Both the position numbers and the translations under genes were made by a program. 64,000 bases of DNA from contig NC_072897.1 of the NCBI RefSeq assembly GCF_027943255.1, positions 59,854,406 through 59,918,405 on the forward strand, given 5' to 3'. Positions 10,320-20,649 of this stretch are shown here, one piece after another; within the stretch, counting starts at the first letter, position 1, and the number at the start of each line of letters is the position of its first letter. The notes under the pieces were generated by a model that did not search any database, was not told the origin of the DNA, and saw only the letters and a program-made list of their open reading frames with translations. Source of the stretch: Anastrepha obliqua. Its lineage: Eukaryota > Arthropoda > Insecta > Diptera > Tephritidae.

Positions 10320-10459
10320 TTTCACTTTTTACAAAAAGCGCTCTAAGAATTTCTTTTTTTTTTGGGCTGAAAATTCATCAAATTTCATACTTTATTATAA
10401 TCAACAAAAAAATTTGAGGTACAATTTTCGTCCATTTAAAACCAAAAAAGCAAACCGTG
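10320..10459. repeat. Right terminal inverted repeat
   Basis: Reverse complement of the left TIR, ending GCAAACCGTG, followed by the TTTG target duplication at 10460-10463. Confidence 0.9.
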
Positions 10460-10463
10460 TTTG

Positions 10464-10600
10464 TTAGCTTGATTTTATTCATTTAATCTTGTTATGCATA
10501 ATAAAGTATGGAATGCACGTGGTAGATAGCAAGTGGGTTGTCAAATGTGTGTAGTTGCCAGATTTTTACAGAAAAAAACCAAATGACCTTGTTCCAGAAA
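10464..10600 (-). repeat. Probable copia 5' LTR remnant
   Basis: If the DNA transposon is removed, the copia primer site is preceded (minus strand) by sequence ending CTAACA, as copia-group LTRs end. The strand contains an AATAAAG word at about 10500. The other LTR is absent, so the far boundary cannot be set. Confidence 0.4.
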
Positions 10601-11155
10601 TAAAGAAAGTTCGATAAAAAAATTTCTTCATCGTTGTCAAGTATTTCATTTGGCTCGATTATTTCTGCCTGTTCAATATCGGGTGCATCTTCAAATAATC
10701 ACCATCAAATTTTGTTTCTCAAGAGAAGTGCCTGATTTGCGCCAAGCAAGTTGACTTCTTATCCCAAAAATACAAAATTTACTTTCGTCTCAAAAAATGA
10801 CTAGCATTTCAAAACTCTGGAGGCTTATTTATTTCTGCTCACATGTAAAATAAACGGCTTTCTTGGATTGACTCTACGGCTTTTCTTGCAGTTTCCGTAC
10901 AAATACTTTTTTCACTTTTGGTTAGCGTTTTTAAAAATTGTTTATGATGTATCTCGAGTGTTAACCTTTGCCATATTGATTATGCTGCACTAACCAGAGA
11001 TTAGACGTTAAAATCACGGCTTGCTTGTAATTGTGCTTTGCACATACATATTTTGGAAACTTTTTCCATTTTTCCACAATTTTATAATTATTTTTCTTTT
11101 TGATGCACTAATTTATTGCCTCCATGTTTTCACATAGTTATAAATTTATATAAAA
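10601..11155. other. Unassigned sequence
   Basis: No feature recognised. A short acidic minus-strand reading (about 10700 to 10570, with EDAPDIEQAEIIEPNEILD) could be decayed coding sequence, but it is too short to name. Confidence 0.3.
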
Positions 11156-11618
11156 CTAGCAAACCCGGCCCCCTTCGCTGGGCACACTAAAATAGAATAG
11201 ATATGGTTTAGAACAGAAAATATATGGTTTTCATATTATTTATTTCTTTATTCTTTATTCAAGCGCTTTGGCATAAACAATATTTTTTTTTTTCTATTTG
11301 TTTTTGAGTAAATATAAAATATAAATTGAAAATCAGGAAAAAAGAAGATTGTTTTTAAATTTCAAATCAACGCATATGAATAAACAATCGTCTTTTTTCC
11401 TGATCATCCATGAATTTTTCGTTTCAATTTATATGTTTTATTAAGCATTGGAGCTTCTTTAACCATTATCCATTTATATTTTTCAAAAAAAAAAAACGAA
11501 AAAAAATTTTTTTTCCACGAACACATAATTTCATTCGGATTTCACATTAAATTCTCAAATTTCGTAAGAAATTATTCACTGTTCCAAAATCCACTCCAAA
11601 AAAATTCACAAACAATTT

Positions 11619-11840
11619 TTACATGTTGCACTTACGTTTTTTCCTTATGGCATCCAAATCAGAAAGAAATATTGACACATTGTAACTCACACTGTCAAGT
11701 TGACAGTTCAGTTCCGCCCCAAGCGTTAAAAAAGTAAACGACATTATGGCTGGCTCAAAAGAACGCTGTACCCGTTGCCACTGCTCCGTATTAAAGCACT
11801 TATCAACAGCTTTCATTTGATACCCATATTGTACATACAC
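11619..11840 (-). CDS. 73-codon Helitron-borne ORF, possible captured exon
   Basis: A 73-residue ORF identical to one at 45131-45352. Its first 25 codons come from the Helitron minisatellite. The internal part from the second ATG (MSFTFLTLGAELNCQLDSV) is unique sequence followed after KKRK by CGTAAGT, a fair splice-donor match. It may be a captured first exon instead of a real Helitron gene. No family recognised. Coding use is not shown. Confidence 0.35.
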   Translation of the reverse strand: MYVQYGYQMKAVDKCFNTEQWQRVQRSFEPAIMSFTFLTLGAELNCQLDSVSYNVSIFLSDLDAIRKKRKCNM

Positions 11841-12165
11841 ATCCGAAGGTTACCCGGGTCCACGTTTTGACCTATATCGCGAGACCCCAGTCACGTAGCG
11901 GCATGAAAAATGTTCTGTACTAAGGCATTCACCAACAGCTTCAATTTGATATCCATATTGTACAAACACATTCTAGGCTCCACGTTTTGGTCTCTATCTC
12001 GAGACCCTAGTCACGCAGCGGCATGTAAAATACTCTGAACTAAAGCATTCACCAACAGCTTCCATTTGATACCCATATTGTACATACACGTCCGAAGGTT
12101 ACCCGGGTCCACGTTTTGACCTATATCTCAAGCCCTATCCACCAATAGGTATCCAAACTATACGG
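11825..12165. repeat. Helitron minisatellite, about 120-130-bp units
   Basis: About three imperfect units containing TACCCATATTGTACATACAC and CTCGAGACC-type words (minus-strand forms of the array at 42690-43930). The last unit passes into the conserved Helitron leader at about 12165-12280. Confidence 0.75.
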
Positions 12166-12702
12166 AAACCTTCAATACCTTCTTAACAATGTGTGTAAGT
12201 TTGGTTTAATTCGGTGCAGACACGGCCGGTTAGCGAACACACACAAAAAGTTGACTTTATTTTATATATAAGATTTTTTTCAGTTTGTGTCCGAAAAATC
12301 CAAATATCTTACGGAACCCTATTTTTTTCCAAAATAAAATGTAATCCATGTTACTCTTGGATAATGTAGTTTTCGAATGGTGAAAGAATTTTTAAAATCG
12401 GTCTAGTACTTTTTGAGCCTATTCGTTACAAACAAACAAACAAACAAACAAACAAACAAACAAACAAAGTTTTCCTCTTTATAATATTAGTATAGATATA
12501 AGATTTTTTTCAGTTTGTGTCCGAAAAATCCAAATATCTTACGGAACCCTATTTTTTTCCAAAATAAAATGTAATCCATGTTACTCTTGGATAATGTAGT
12601 TTTCGAATGGTGAAAGAATTTTTAAAATCGGTCCAGTAGTTTTTGAGCCTATTCGTTACAAACAAACAAACAAAGTTTTCCTCTTTATAATATTAGTATA
12701 GA

Positions 12703-13333
12703 TGTACAATTGAGTTAGTTAACCGATCAATAATAATAACAAATAATGAAAAGTGCACAAAAACTAAAAAAATATAAAAAATACCAGTCTAACGGTTAAA
12801 CGCGATAGAAGTGAAACCTTCCGTAAAACAAACTGAGAGAGAATGAGACGAAGGCAGCATTAGGAGCGGGATAATTATAGGTTCATTATAATATTGCTAT
12901 AAAGTTCATATTTTATTCATCCTCAATGTTTTCAATTTCAACAAATGATATGAGTGGCTTGTGATAGCTAAAATATGATACAAATGCTTTGGTTTCGATG
13001 TTGTCAACATATCTTTGAAATACCGTGTCAATTGTTGTTTTTTTCTGTCGATATTCACGACACTTTTCCGCATTATTTTTCGGCATAATTGCGGTAAACA
13101 TTTAAAAATGAAAATATTTACGAATATAAAAATACGGACGCAATACAGCACACGCGGTTGCTATTATGAGCGTCGTAGCGCGTATATTACACAGACGTTC
13201 TAACATACACACAAACATTCGTAGGACGCTTGGTTTGAATTTTTTATACATATGTATGTATGCTATACTATGGCCTAGCCTATGTACGTACATACATATT
13301 TGTGTTCTGAACTTCCAGCAAAACAATGCTTAT
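12703..13333 (-). mobile_element. Outer Helitron sequence upstream of the inner 5' end
   Basis: Sequence upstream of the 12702 terminus matches 43938-44268 inside the other Helitron and then extends further (12913-13101 ORF and leader). It is the remains of a longer Helitron into or behind which the shorter one joined. Its outer 5' terminus is not seen. The I-like LINE at 13346 lies beyond it. Confidence 0.55.
12913..13101 (-). CDS. 62-codon basic/acidic ORF in Helitron
   Basis: ATG at 13101 (or the better-placed MPKNNAEKCREYRQKK start five codons in) to a stop at 12913. The NNAEKCREYRQKK start resembles the N-terminal motif of ORFs carried by insect Helitrons, and the end is acidic (IENIEDE). 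The same ORF is present at 26504-26692 with the same protein sequence and, lacking its start, at about 43938-44057. It could be the remnant of the first exon of a Rep/helicase protein. No helicase sequence is present in the window. Confidence 0.4.
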   Translation of the reverse strand: MFTAIMPKNNAEKCREYRQKKTTIDTVFQRYVDNIETKAFVSYFSYHKPLISFVEIENIEDE

Positions 13334-13344
13334 TAATATACACA

Positions 13345-13379
13345 TCAGTCTCCGATTATCACTCGCAACGTTCGGACGT
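13345..13379 (+). promoter_or_regulatory. Internal Pol II promoter: Inr plus DPE
   Basis: The element begins TCAGTC (A at 13347), a perfect fly initiator. GGACG lies at +28 to +32 from that A (13374-13378), the exact downstream promoter element position and consensus. Such internal promoters let LINEs carry their promoter to new sites. The same arrangement is kept in copy 2 near 26236-26270 on the minus strand. Confidence 0.75.
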
Positions 13380-13519
13380 TAGTTTTACTATTTGCGCTAG
13401 TAGCTCGGTTAAACAGCGAATTTTCATTCTTCCTTTTAGTTTCTGCTTCGTACATTCATACACATGTTCATTTGATTTTGCTATATTAATTCTCTATATA
13501 GTTCACAAGTGTCGCAGTG

Positions 13520-14814
13520 ATGGCCCCGGGCCCCCCGATTTAGGGGAAAATCGTTTCTACCTACTATCTGAAAGCCCGAAAGCGAAAAAGAAAAGATCTA
13601 TTTTGAAACTTCAAAGTGATTTTCCTGAACTACCAACTATCCACAAATCAGAACCAAAATTTGTAGTTGTTGCATCAACCGACGCTGGCAAGCCTCTTTC
13701 CGCATACTCGTGTTTCGCAGTACACAGAGGGCTTAATGCTATCAGTAAAGAAATTATATCAATATCTAATTTAAGAGACGGTAATCTCCTCTTATTGGTA
13801 AAAACGAAGTCTATAGCAGAAAGATTTATAAAGACCAATAATCTAGGTGTTTGCCAAATTACTTGCAAATTACATGAGCAGCTTAACTATGTGAAGGGTA
13901 CCATTTTCGCCCCCTGCCTCAATAATATTCCTGAAAACGAAATCGTCGAAGAACTCAAATCTCACCATGTGGTGGCAGCTTACAAATTTACAAAAACCGT
14001 TGATGGAGTAATCAAACCAACGGGAGTTGTCCTCCTGACTTTCGACCTTTACAACTTGCCAAGCAAAATAGATATATCCTGGCATAACGTAAAAATACGT
14101 GAATATATTCCCAACCCGATGAGGTGCAAATCTTGTCAAATGTTTGGCCATACGATAAAACATTGCAAGAACCCACCGAGCTGTGTAAACTGCAGTCTCC
14201 CACCACATCCCTCACAAAACTGTTCACGCGTTAAATGCGCCAATTGCGCCGAGGAACATCCCTCCTCCTCTCCACAATGCAAAAAATTTCAGCAGCAAAG
14301 AGATATATTACGTATTAAAATAAACAATAAATGCACGTTGCGTGAAGACTTTAACATATACAGAAAGCAAACAACAACAAATGAACTCTCCCCAATAAGC
14401 TACTCGGCAATCACAGCAAGAACGAATGAAATCAATGAAAAGGAGAAGAATAAAACCTATGAAAAGGATCACAATCAAACAGAAAATATAAAACAAAAAC
14501 CAGAAACTCACCACGAAATTCAAGCGCCTACGCATCATTCACTGAATTTGCATTCAAATCTCAACTCACACGCAAAAAACAACCCTGCAATAAATTCCCA
14601 CCTATCGCCAGTTACCTCTCACACTCTTTGCACTACGCCAAACATATCAAATTTCCCTCATTCACTCGCTAATCTTCCCAGCGAAGCAAAAAATATGACA
14701 CCATTAACTTCTCTCCCTAATCTTGCACGATTATACTCTCCGGAAACAGTTAAGCCCAAAAATTCATTTACGCATCAATCGAGCATATCTGATGAGAGTA
14801 GCGCTCTTAAATAA
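13520..14814 (+). CDS. I-like ORF1 (Gag-like RNA-binding protein), start displaced
   Basis: The frame ending at 14814 is open far upstream (from an ATG at 13282 that lies outside the element and so is not the true start). The conserved body begins near DGPGPPDLGENRFYLL (about 13520). An ATG at 13519 is one frame off and meets TAG within eight codons. A run of six C at about 13531 sits between, so loss of one C could explain it. Three zinc knuckles are clear: CKSCQMFGHTIKHC, CVNCSLPPHPSQNC and CANCAEEHPSSSPQC (CX2CX4HX4C twice, then CX2CX3HX6C). The C-terminal third is polar and His/Asn-rich. ORF1 coats element RNA. 24 bases separate it from ORF2. Confidence 0.8.
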
Positions 14815-14837
14815 TTAACCAACATGAACACCTTGGT

Positions 14838-17800
14838 ATGTCTCTTAAAATAGTTCAATGGAATATGAAAGGCTATTAATATACAATAATTTTAATGAGC
14901 TATGTTTGCTTTTGAATGACCAAAATCCAGATGTTGTATGCATACAAGAAACGCATATTCCTTTTCTCACGTCCAACTCACATATAGTTACCCCAAGAAC
15001 ATATATTGGTTACTTCTCTAATTTACCCAATAATCAGTCGTCAAAGCAAGGAGTTGGCATCCTTATAAAGCCTCACATCCCCCACAAACTAATCACCATA
15101 AATTCTAACATTGCATCTATAGCATTAGAAATCTACTTAAACTCAATCCTCACAGTAATAAATATTTATATACCCCCGATTCAAGACTTTTCGACTGAGA
15201 ATTGATATCATACATATCCCAAGTTAACTCTCAGTTAATAATAACTGGGGATTTCAACGCTTGGAGCCCTCTCTGGGGCTCCAGTACTACCAATAGAAGG
15301 GGGACTAAAATTGAAAACCTAGTTTTCTGTGAAGACTTAGTTGTCCTCAATGATGGATCGGCTACGCACTTCACTACGCACAATACATTTACGCACATCG
15401 ACCTAACCTTAGTTTCATCCCAGATTAGTCCAAGCTGTAGTTGGAATGTCAGTGACTCGCTATACGGAAGTGATCACTACCCAGTCTTCACTACATTAAC
15501 ACTGCAAAGCACCTTCATAATTAAAAAACATGTTCCTAAATTCAGGCTTGATCATGCTAACTGGGATTTATATCAAAGTGAATGTAATAAATGCTTTCAA
15601 AGTTGGTCGACCACCAATGTTAACCAAGAAGTTGCGAAAATTACCAAGGCCATTAGAACAGCTGCTAATATAGCCATACCTCAGAGCAAGCCAAGCTCTG
15701 GCAAACGTTTCATCCACTGGTGGAACAGCGAATTAAATAGGTTGAGACAAAAGAAACAACGACTTTGGCACAGCTACAAACTCTGTATGACCATCGCGAA
15801 TTTGATAGAATATAAAAAAGCGAACGCAATTTTTAAAAAATCGGTAAAAGAAGCCAAAAGAAAAAGCCTAGAAGAATTTACGTCGAAAATTACACCCGCC
15901 TCCACTGCTAGCAAGATATGGGCTGATATAAAAACATTAACCGGCAACCCGCATATCCCTATTAAAGCCATAAAACCCAATGATTCCTTTCTAACATCCC
16001 CAAATATTATAGCTGAAGCTTTCGCCAAAACCTGGTCTACAAATTCGGCAGACAACAATTTTTCAAGTGAATATTGCTCAAAAAAAGACGAAATTATTTC
16101 AAGTATATATAGACAAAGCCATGCATCCCGTGAAGCAAGGCACTTGGAAACTGAATTTACATTAATTGAACTAGAGTTTTCATTAACTCATGCGAAAGGC
16201 AAAACCCCTGGTGCTGACCGAATTTCGTATGCCATGTTGAAGTATCTCCCGATATTTGCAAAAAATAGATTACTGTATCTATATAACAATATCTTGCTAA
16301 ACGGAGTTTACCCCCATGTGTGGAGGTCGGCCGTTGTTATACCTATACCAAAGCCTAATAAAGCTCTACTTGACGTCAATAGTTACCGACCAATCTCTTT
16401 AATTTCGTGCATTAGTAAGACTTTGGACAAAATGTTGGCCAAACGGCTTATGTGGTACATAACGAAGTGCAAACTAATTAGCCATAATCAAGTAGCTTTT
16501 AAGAACCAACATAGCACAACCGACGTACTGCTTCATCTCCAACATTACGTGTCTAAAGCACTTTCAACCAAAAGTCACGTCTCTGTACTAGCGACGGACT
16601 TCGAAAGGGCATTCGATCGCGTGGGGATTCATGTGGTGTTGTCTCAACTTGAGGCATGGAGAGTCGGTCCTAGGGTTTTTAATCTCGTTAAAAACTTTAT
16701 GACTGGGCGCAAGTTTCACGTTAGAATAAATGGCAACCTCTCCAATTGTCACCCACTCAACAATGGGATCCCTCAAGGGTCCCCTTTGTCAGTTATACTA
16801 TTTGTCATAGCATTTGAACAATTTAATAAAATTATTTTAAAATATAGAAACATAGGTCTATCTGTTTATGCAGATGACGCAGTAATTTTTACAAAAGAAA
16901 AGAATTTAACTAAAGTAAACAACACATTTAAAAACATAATTACAGACATAAATACGTGGGGTGAGCTTTCCGGAGCAAACCTATCAATTGGAAAATGTAA
17001 AATATTGCATATTTGTAAAAAACGTAACTGTTTATACCCTACTTTAAGAATTAATAACTTGAATATAGAAAATGTAAACTTCTTACGAATTTTAGGCATA
17101 ACATTTGATAAAAGATTTACATTTAAGCAACATTGTTTAGGTTTAAGAAAAAATCTAGCTGCCAGACTCAATATACTCAAGTATTTGTCATCCAAACACT
17201 CTTTAATCCATACAAACACCTTAGTCAATATCACTAGAGCAATGATACTTTCTAAGATAGACTACGGTCTACCTGTGTACGGATGGACTGCCAATACTAA
17301 TATTAAGCTACTTGATGCTCCATACCATACTGCTGTTCGTCGTAGTATAAACGCGTTCCCAACATCCCCCGTAAAATGCGTTTTGGCAGAAGCTGGTCTC
17401 CCTACTATAAAGGAACGTGTAATCGAAGCGACATGGCTACTAATTCCGAAACTCTTTTCTACTACTAATCATATTTTGCACAAGGATTACATATCGGCGT
17501 TTCGACACAAACGTAGATATAGGCTCAAGTCCACAATTTGCCGCTGTATTTCGTATGGCTTAGAGATTGATTTGACTCCACCTAGGAGCTGCACTAAATT
17601 AAACTGCCAACCATCGTGGTTTATATATAAATCAAATTTCAACACCGTGCTTCACGCACTTAATAAATCTACGACAAATAGTTCGACCTATCAACAACTC
17701 TTCGCAGAACAGGAAAGAAACTACCGGAACAACAATTGGAATTTTTTATATACGGATGGTTCAAAAACCAGCACAAACACCACGTTCGCTGTAGTTAATC

Positions 17801-18540
17801 AACAAGGATTGCTCATTTCTGGAGGCCAGTTATCTAAACACTGCTCGGTGTTCACAGCGGAAGCAATGGTCATATACAAAGCAGCAGATTTCGCGCAGAG
17901 TAGTAAAGGAAAATTCCTCATTTGTACGGATAGCATGTCGTCTATTAAAGCCATACAAAACATGTATAGTAGTAGCAAATTGGTTGACAAAATAAGAGAC
18001 CTTTGTATTCGGAACTTAAAAAAGATCAACATTATGTGGGTACCAGGCCATAAAGGCATCCGAGGCAACGAGCGAGCCGACGAAACAGCTCGACTTATGC
18101 CAGCAACAAGCTCATTGTTTCCAGTTTATTCAGAGAATGATTTACATAGGCATATAAAAAAACATATTGACTCGATTAAGCTGGCAGAATGGTATACGTT
18201 TAGGCATCGGTATACTGAATTCAACGACAGGCGCAAACCATCTCTATACCCAAGCAATACACCTCGATATTTATCAAGCCAGTTCGCCAGACTCAGAATC
18301 GGACATACTAAACTCACACACCAACACCTCCTCAAAGGAGGTGCCCAACAACAATGTCCATTTTGTGATAATAACGCATCAGCTGACCATCTTTTAAACG
18401 ATTGTCGTACCTTAGAAAGTTTCAGGAAAAAACACTTCGGATCTACCAAACCTTCTGCTCTGCTGGCTACGGTTTCTACCACCAACATAACTGCTTTAAA
18501 TAATTTTTTGAAAGATTGTAACTTAACTACTATGATTTAA
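14838..18540 (+). pseudogene. I-like ORF2: endonuclease, RT, RNase H; two frameshifts
   Basis: Starts MSLKIVQWNMKGY at 14838, but meets TAA at once. Reading continues in another frame from 14858 (LLNDQNPDVVCIQETHI, catalytic Glu). A second shift at about 15195 (one A fewer than copy 2) moves to the long frame ending at 18540. Endonuclease: TGDFNAWSPLWG, HIDLTLVSS, GSDHYPV. RT: LATDFERAFDRV (about 16585), NGIPQGSPLSVILF, VYADDAVIF (about 16863). RNase H: YTDGSK (about 17750), FTAEAMVIYKA, CTDSMSSIKAI, WVPGHKGIRGNERADE. C-terminal knuckle: CPFCDNNASADHLLNDC. All catalytic residues are present. The first shift is shared with copy 2, so it predates the duplication. The second is private. Confidence 0.85.
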
Positions 18541-18683
18541 TATGACTTGCTAATAATAACACAGACTGTTCTATTTATCTATCGAGTTGTAGGCCCTGGC
18601 AGCTAGTACTCGTTCTTGTATTAGTTTTAGTATTATATATTAATTCTAATAAATAAATAAATAAATAAAAATAATATACACAT

Positions 18684-19604
18684 ATGCATCTACATACAAC
18701 CGCACACACAGGCCACAGAGAACGTTAAATATAGAGAATTCTCACGAGCTACGAATAGTGTGAATTGTCAAAAATGAAGTGAAACCGCGAACACTATTTC
18801 ACCTCGCTTAACTCGACAGCGGGGAAGTTCTTAACAGGGCTGATTACAGTGAATTATGTACAAGTAGATTGGCTCTGCTCAGTTTTTGGTTTCTGTATGA
18901 AATCAAATGGACGAATGCCGACGGCATTTATTCAATTTGTATTTTCAAACAAAGGTGATGAAGAAAAAATGATTGAATTTATTATATGCGCCAAATCAAA
19001 TCAAAGTAACTTTAATATTTTGATTTAATTTAAAAAAATACATTATAAAACGACCTCTCACATTTTGGTATGTGCTTTTTAGTAAATTTAAAACTAAACA
19101 AATTTGATGAAAATGTTTACTAATTTTTTGAGTCGAAATTAATTCATAGCATACAAGTGTTTTGGTATATCGACATATGTATTTACATTTGAACATGCAT
19201 TTATTTGTTCCTTTGGCAAACCAAATCTTTTTCAATTTATGTTTTATTACAGGGAATAATAATATACGTACATTTGTATGTATGCATTTTCTAGATAGTA
19301 TAAAACTTTAATATAAATAAAGGAAAACTTCAAAGAAACGTATTTGCATATATGGGACCACTAAATTCAATTGCATCTTTATTAAATATGTATGTATGTA
19401 TATGTTGCACGCATATGTGTGCACTGAAGCAACATGACCTACCTCACGAGCATCGCCTTATATTTCATGTAAATAACCTAATGATCAAATTCCTGCCTCA
19501 CAAATGCTAAAACAAATTTCTTTTGAATACTCATGTACATATTTGTATGTGCGTATGTACACTTGGTGCCCATATCCCTTCAAACAAATCAAAAAATTCT
19601 GTAT
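18684..19604. other. Unassigned AT-rich flank
   Basis: AT-rich sequence with TATG/CATA microsatellite-like words after the LINE's target duplication. I see no convincing gene or element end. Confidence 0.3.
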
Positions 19605-20347
19605 ACAAAACGCTTCATTACCAGGCACACAGGAAGATGGCATATGCAAATATAAATATTGAATTCAAGCAAAACAATGCTTATTAATATACACATATGC
19701 ATGTACATACAACCGCACACACAGGGCATTCGCTTTATTGCTCAAAATGCGTATGTCGTTCAAAGCTAAAATTCTATGCCTAGCGACTACAAGAACAAAA
19801 TGCAGTCCTAGACGCAGGCGTAGCGGCCATCATTCTAGTTGCCATAGCGCTGAACAGTCGCGGCGGCGCCGAACAGTTTCAACTATTGTACTGTGCAACA
19901 AAAACTCATCATCAAAAAATTCATTGATAAATTCGAGCTCATAGTTCTAAGAGCAAGAACTTTCATTCATAAAACGAGCCGCCCATATGCCAATTTTCTC
20001 GACAATTCGAAAATAGTCAATATTGGAATATTTCGCGTAGAATTATTTGCCAATATTTGATAAATCTTCAATTTTTGTCAAGTCGAGTGCCCGCGGCTTC
20101 GTACATATGTATGCATCAATATATGTACGTAAATATGTGTATATGTACAATGCTGTGCTTATGAATGTGCGCAGCGCCTATGAGTGCGCGCTGGATTTCT
20201 TGAGAAGTCTACCGTTTTATTTTGAGCTGTCGCTAGTGAGCATACATACACACAGCATATACACATGCGCAAATGTATATAAATTCACAAATTTACATTT
20301 GCATATGCCATCTTCCTGTGCGCCTAGTAATGAAGCGTTTGCTATAG
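19605..20347. repeat. Unclassified foldback repeat, copy A
   Basis: About 45 bases at 19608-19655 (AACGCTTCATTACCAGGCAC, GGAAGATGGCATATGCAAAT) recur inverted at 20300-20345, so this is a TIR-bounded unit of about 0.74 kb. The interior (AATGCGTATGTCGTTCAAAG to GAGTGCCCGCGGCTTCGTA, 19746-20105) is repeated directly at 20675-21020. It has no coding sequence. The target sequence of the I-like LINE (AATGCTTATTAATATACACA) lies in it at about 19676. The target duplication is unclear. Confidence 0.5.
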
Positions 20348-20649
20348 AGGATTTTGATTCAACAAAGTTTTACAGACACCAGACAGACAGACATAACATA
20401 TTTATATAATTTTGGATGATTTGGAGAAATTCAAATATATAGGTCATATTAAAAAGCTACCTAACATTCTTTGCTTCTAATCACCAAGAAATTCTTATCG
20501 ACTGCTGCTAAATTTACATAATTCAGCCCCTTCCTGTTAATTTTTGTTGAAAAATGTGCCAGTGGTGAAATTGTCTTCGCGAGACGAGTACCCCTCGAAA
20601 ATGAACACTTTCCAGTCATTAAGACTTCTCTATTCATTAACGTTCTGTG
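20348..20649. other. Unassigned sequence between repeat copies
   Basis: Contains a GACAGACAGACA microsatellite at about 20382. A 90-codon minus-strand open frame has no recognisable domain. Nothing else seen. Confidence 0.3.

Larger units (their letters stand above)
7427..10459 (+). mobile_element. DNA transposon with about 130-bp TIRs and 4-bp TSD
   Basis: Terminal inverted repeats at 7427-7566 and 10320-10459 are close to identical over about 130 bases, starting CACGGTTTGC. TTTG flanks both sides (7423-7426 and 10460-10463), a 4-bp target duplication. The 3033-bp body holds one plus-strand transposase-like gene. Superfamily is not certain: a 4-bp TSD would fit Sola, but I do not claim that. 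The element sits inside the copia element, between its LTR and primer site, so it is younger than the copia insertion. Confidence 0.85.
11156..12702 (-). mobile_element. Helitron (non-autonomous), minus strand
   Basis: On the minus strand it starts TCTATACTAATATTATAAAG at 12702, with a second identical start at 12496, and ends at 11156 in a GC-rich region (CCCAGCGAAGGGGGCCGGG) followed by CTAG. The flanks are A before TC and T after CTAG, the Helitron A|T target rule, with no duplication. Each 5' module has a variable GTTT microsatellite. The interior has Helitron minisatellites and a short ORF. The same unit, plus strand, ends the Helitron at 42296-45815. Confidence 0.85.
13346..18671 (+). 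mobile_element. I-like non-LTR retrotransposon, copy 1, full length
   Basis: The target duplication TAATATACACAT (13334-13345 and 18672-18683) brackets a 5.3 kb LINE with two ORFs and a TAAA-rich 3' tail (about 18648-18671). Two ORFs, three CCHC knuckles in ORF1, and endonuclease-RT-RNase H in ORF2 match the I/Jockey group, and RNase H plus a TAA-type tail favours the I clade. The 3' flank (ATGCATCTACATACAACCGC) matches unoccupied sequence near 19700. Damage is small: one frameshift private to this copy and two lesions shared with copy 2. Confidence 0.9.

Noticed and set aside
10270..10467. 65-codon ORF over the right TIR
   Set aside because: Low-complexity translation of an inverted repeat.
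13282..13519. ORF1 start at ATG 13282
   Set aside because: The element begins at 13346 (promoter and TSD), so this ATG is in flanking DNA and the open frame there is accidental.
15774..16058. Opposite-strand ORFs inside the LINE copies (also 23546-23830 and 16866-17234)
   Set aside because: They are mirror frames of ORF2 and appear in both copies only because the copies are near identical.
19738..19944. 68-codon Arg/Ser-rich ORF
   Set aside because: Composition follows a repeat interior that recurs at 20675 without an equivalent frame.
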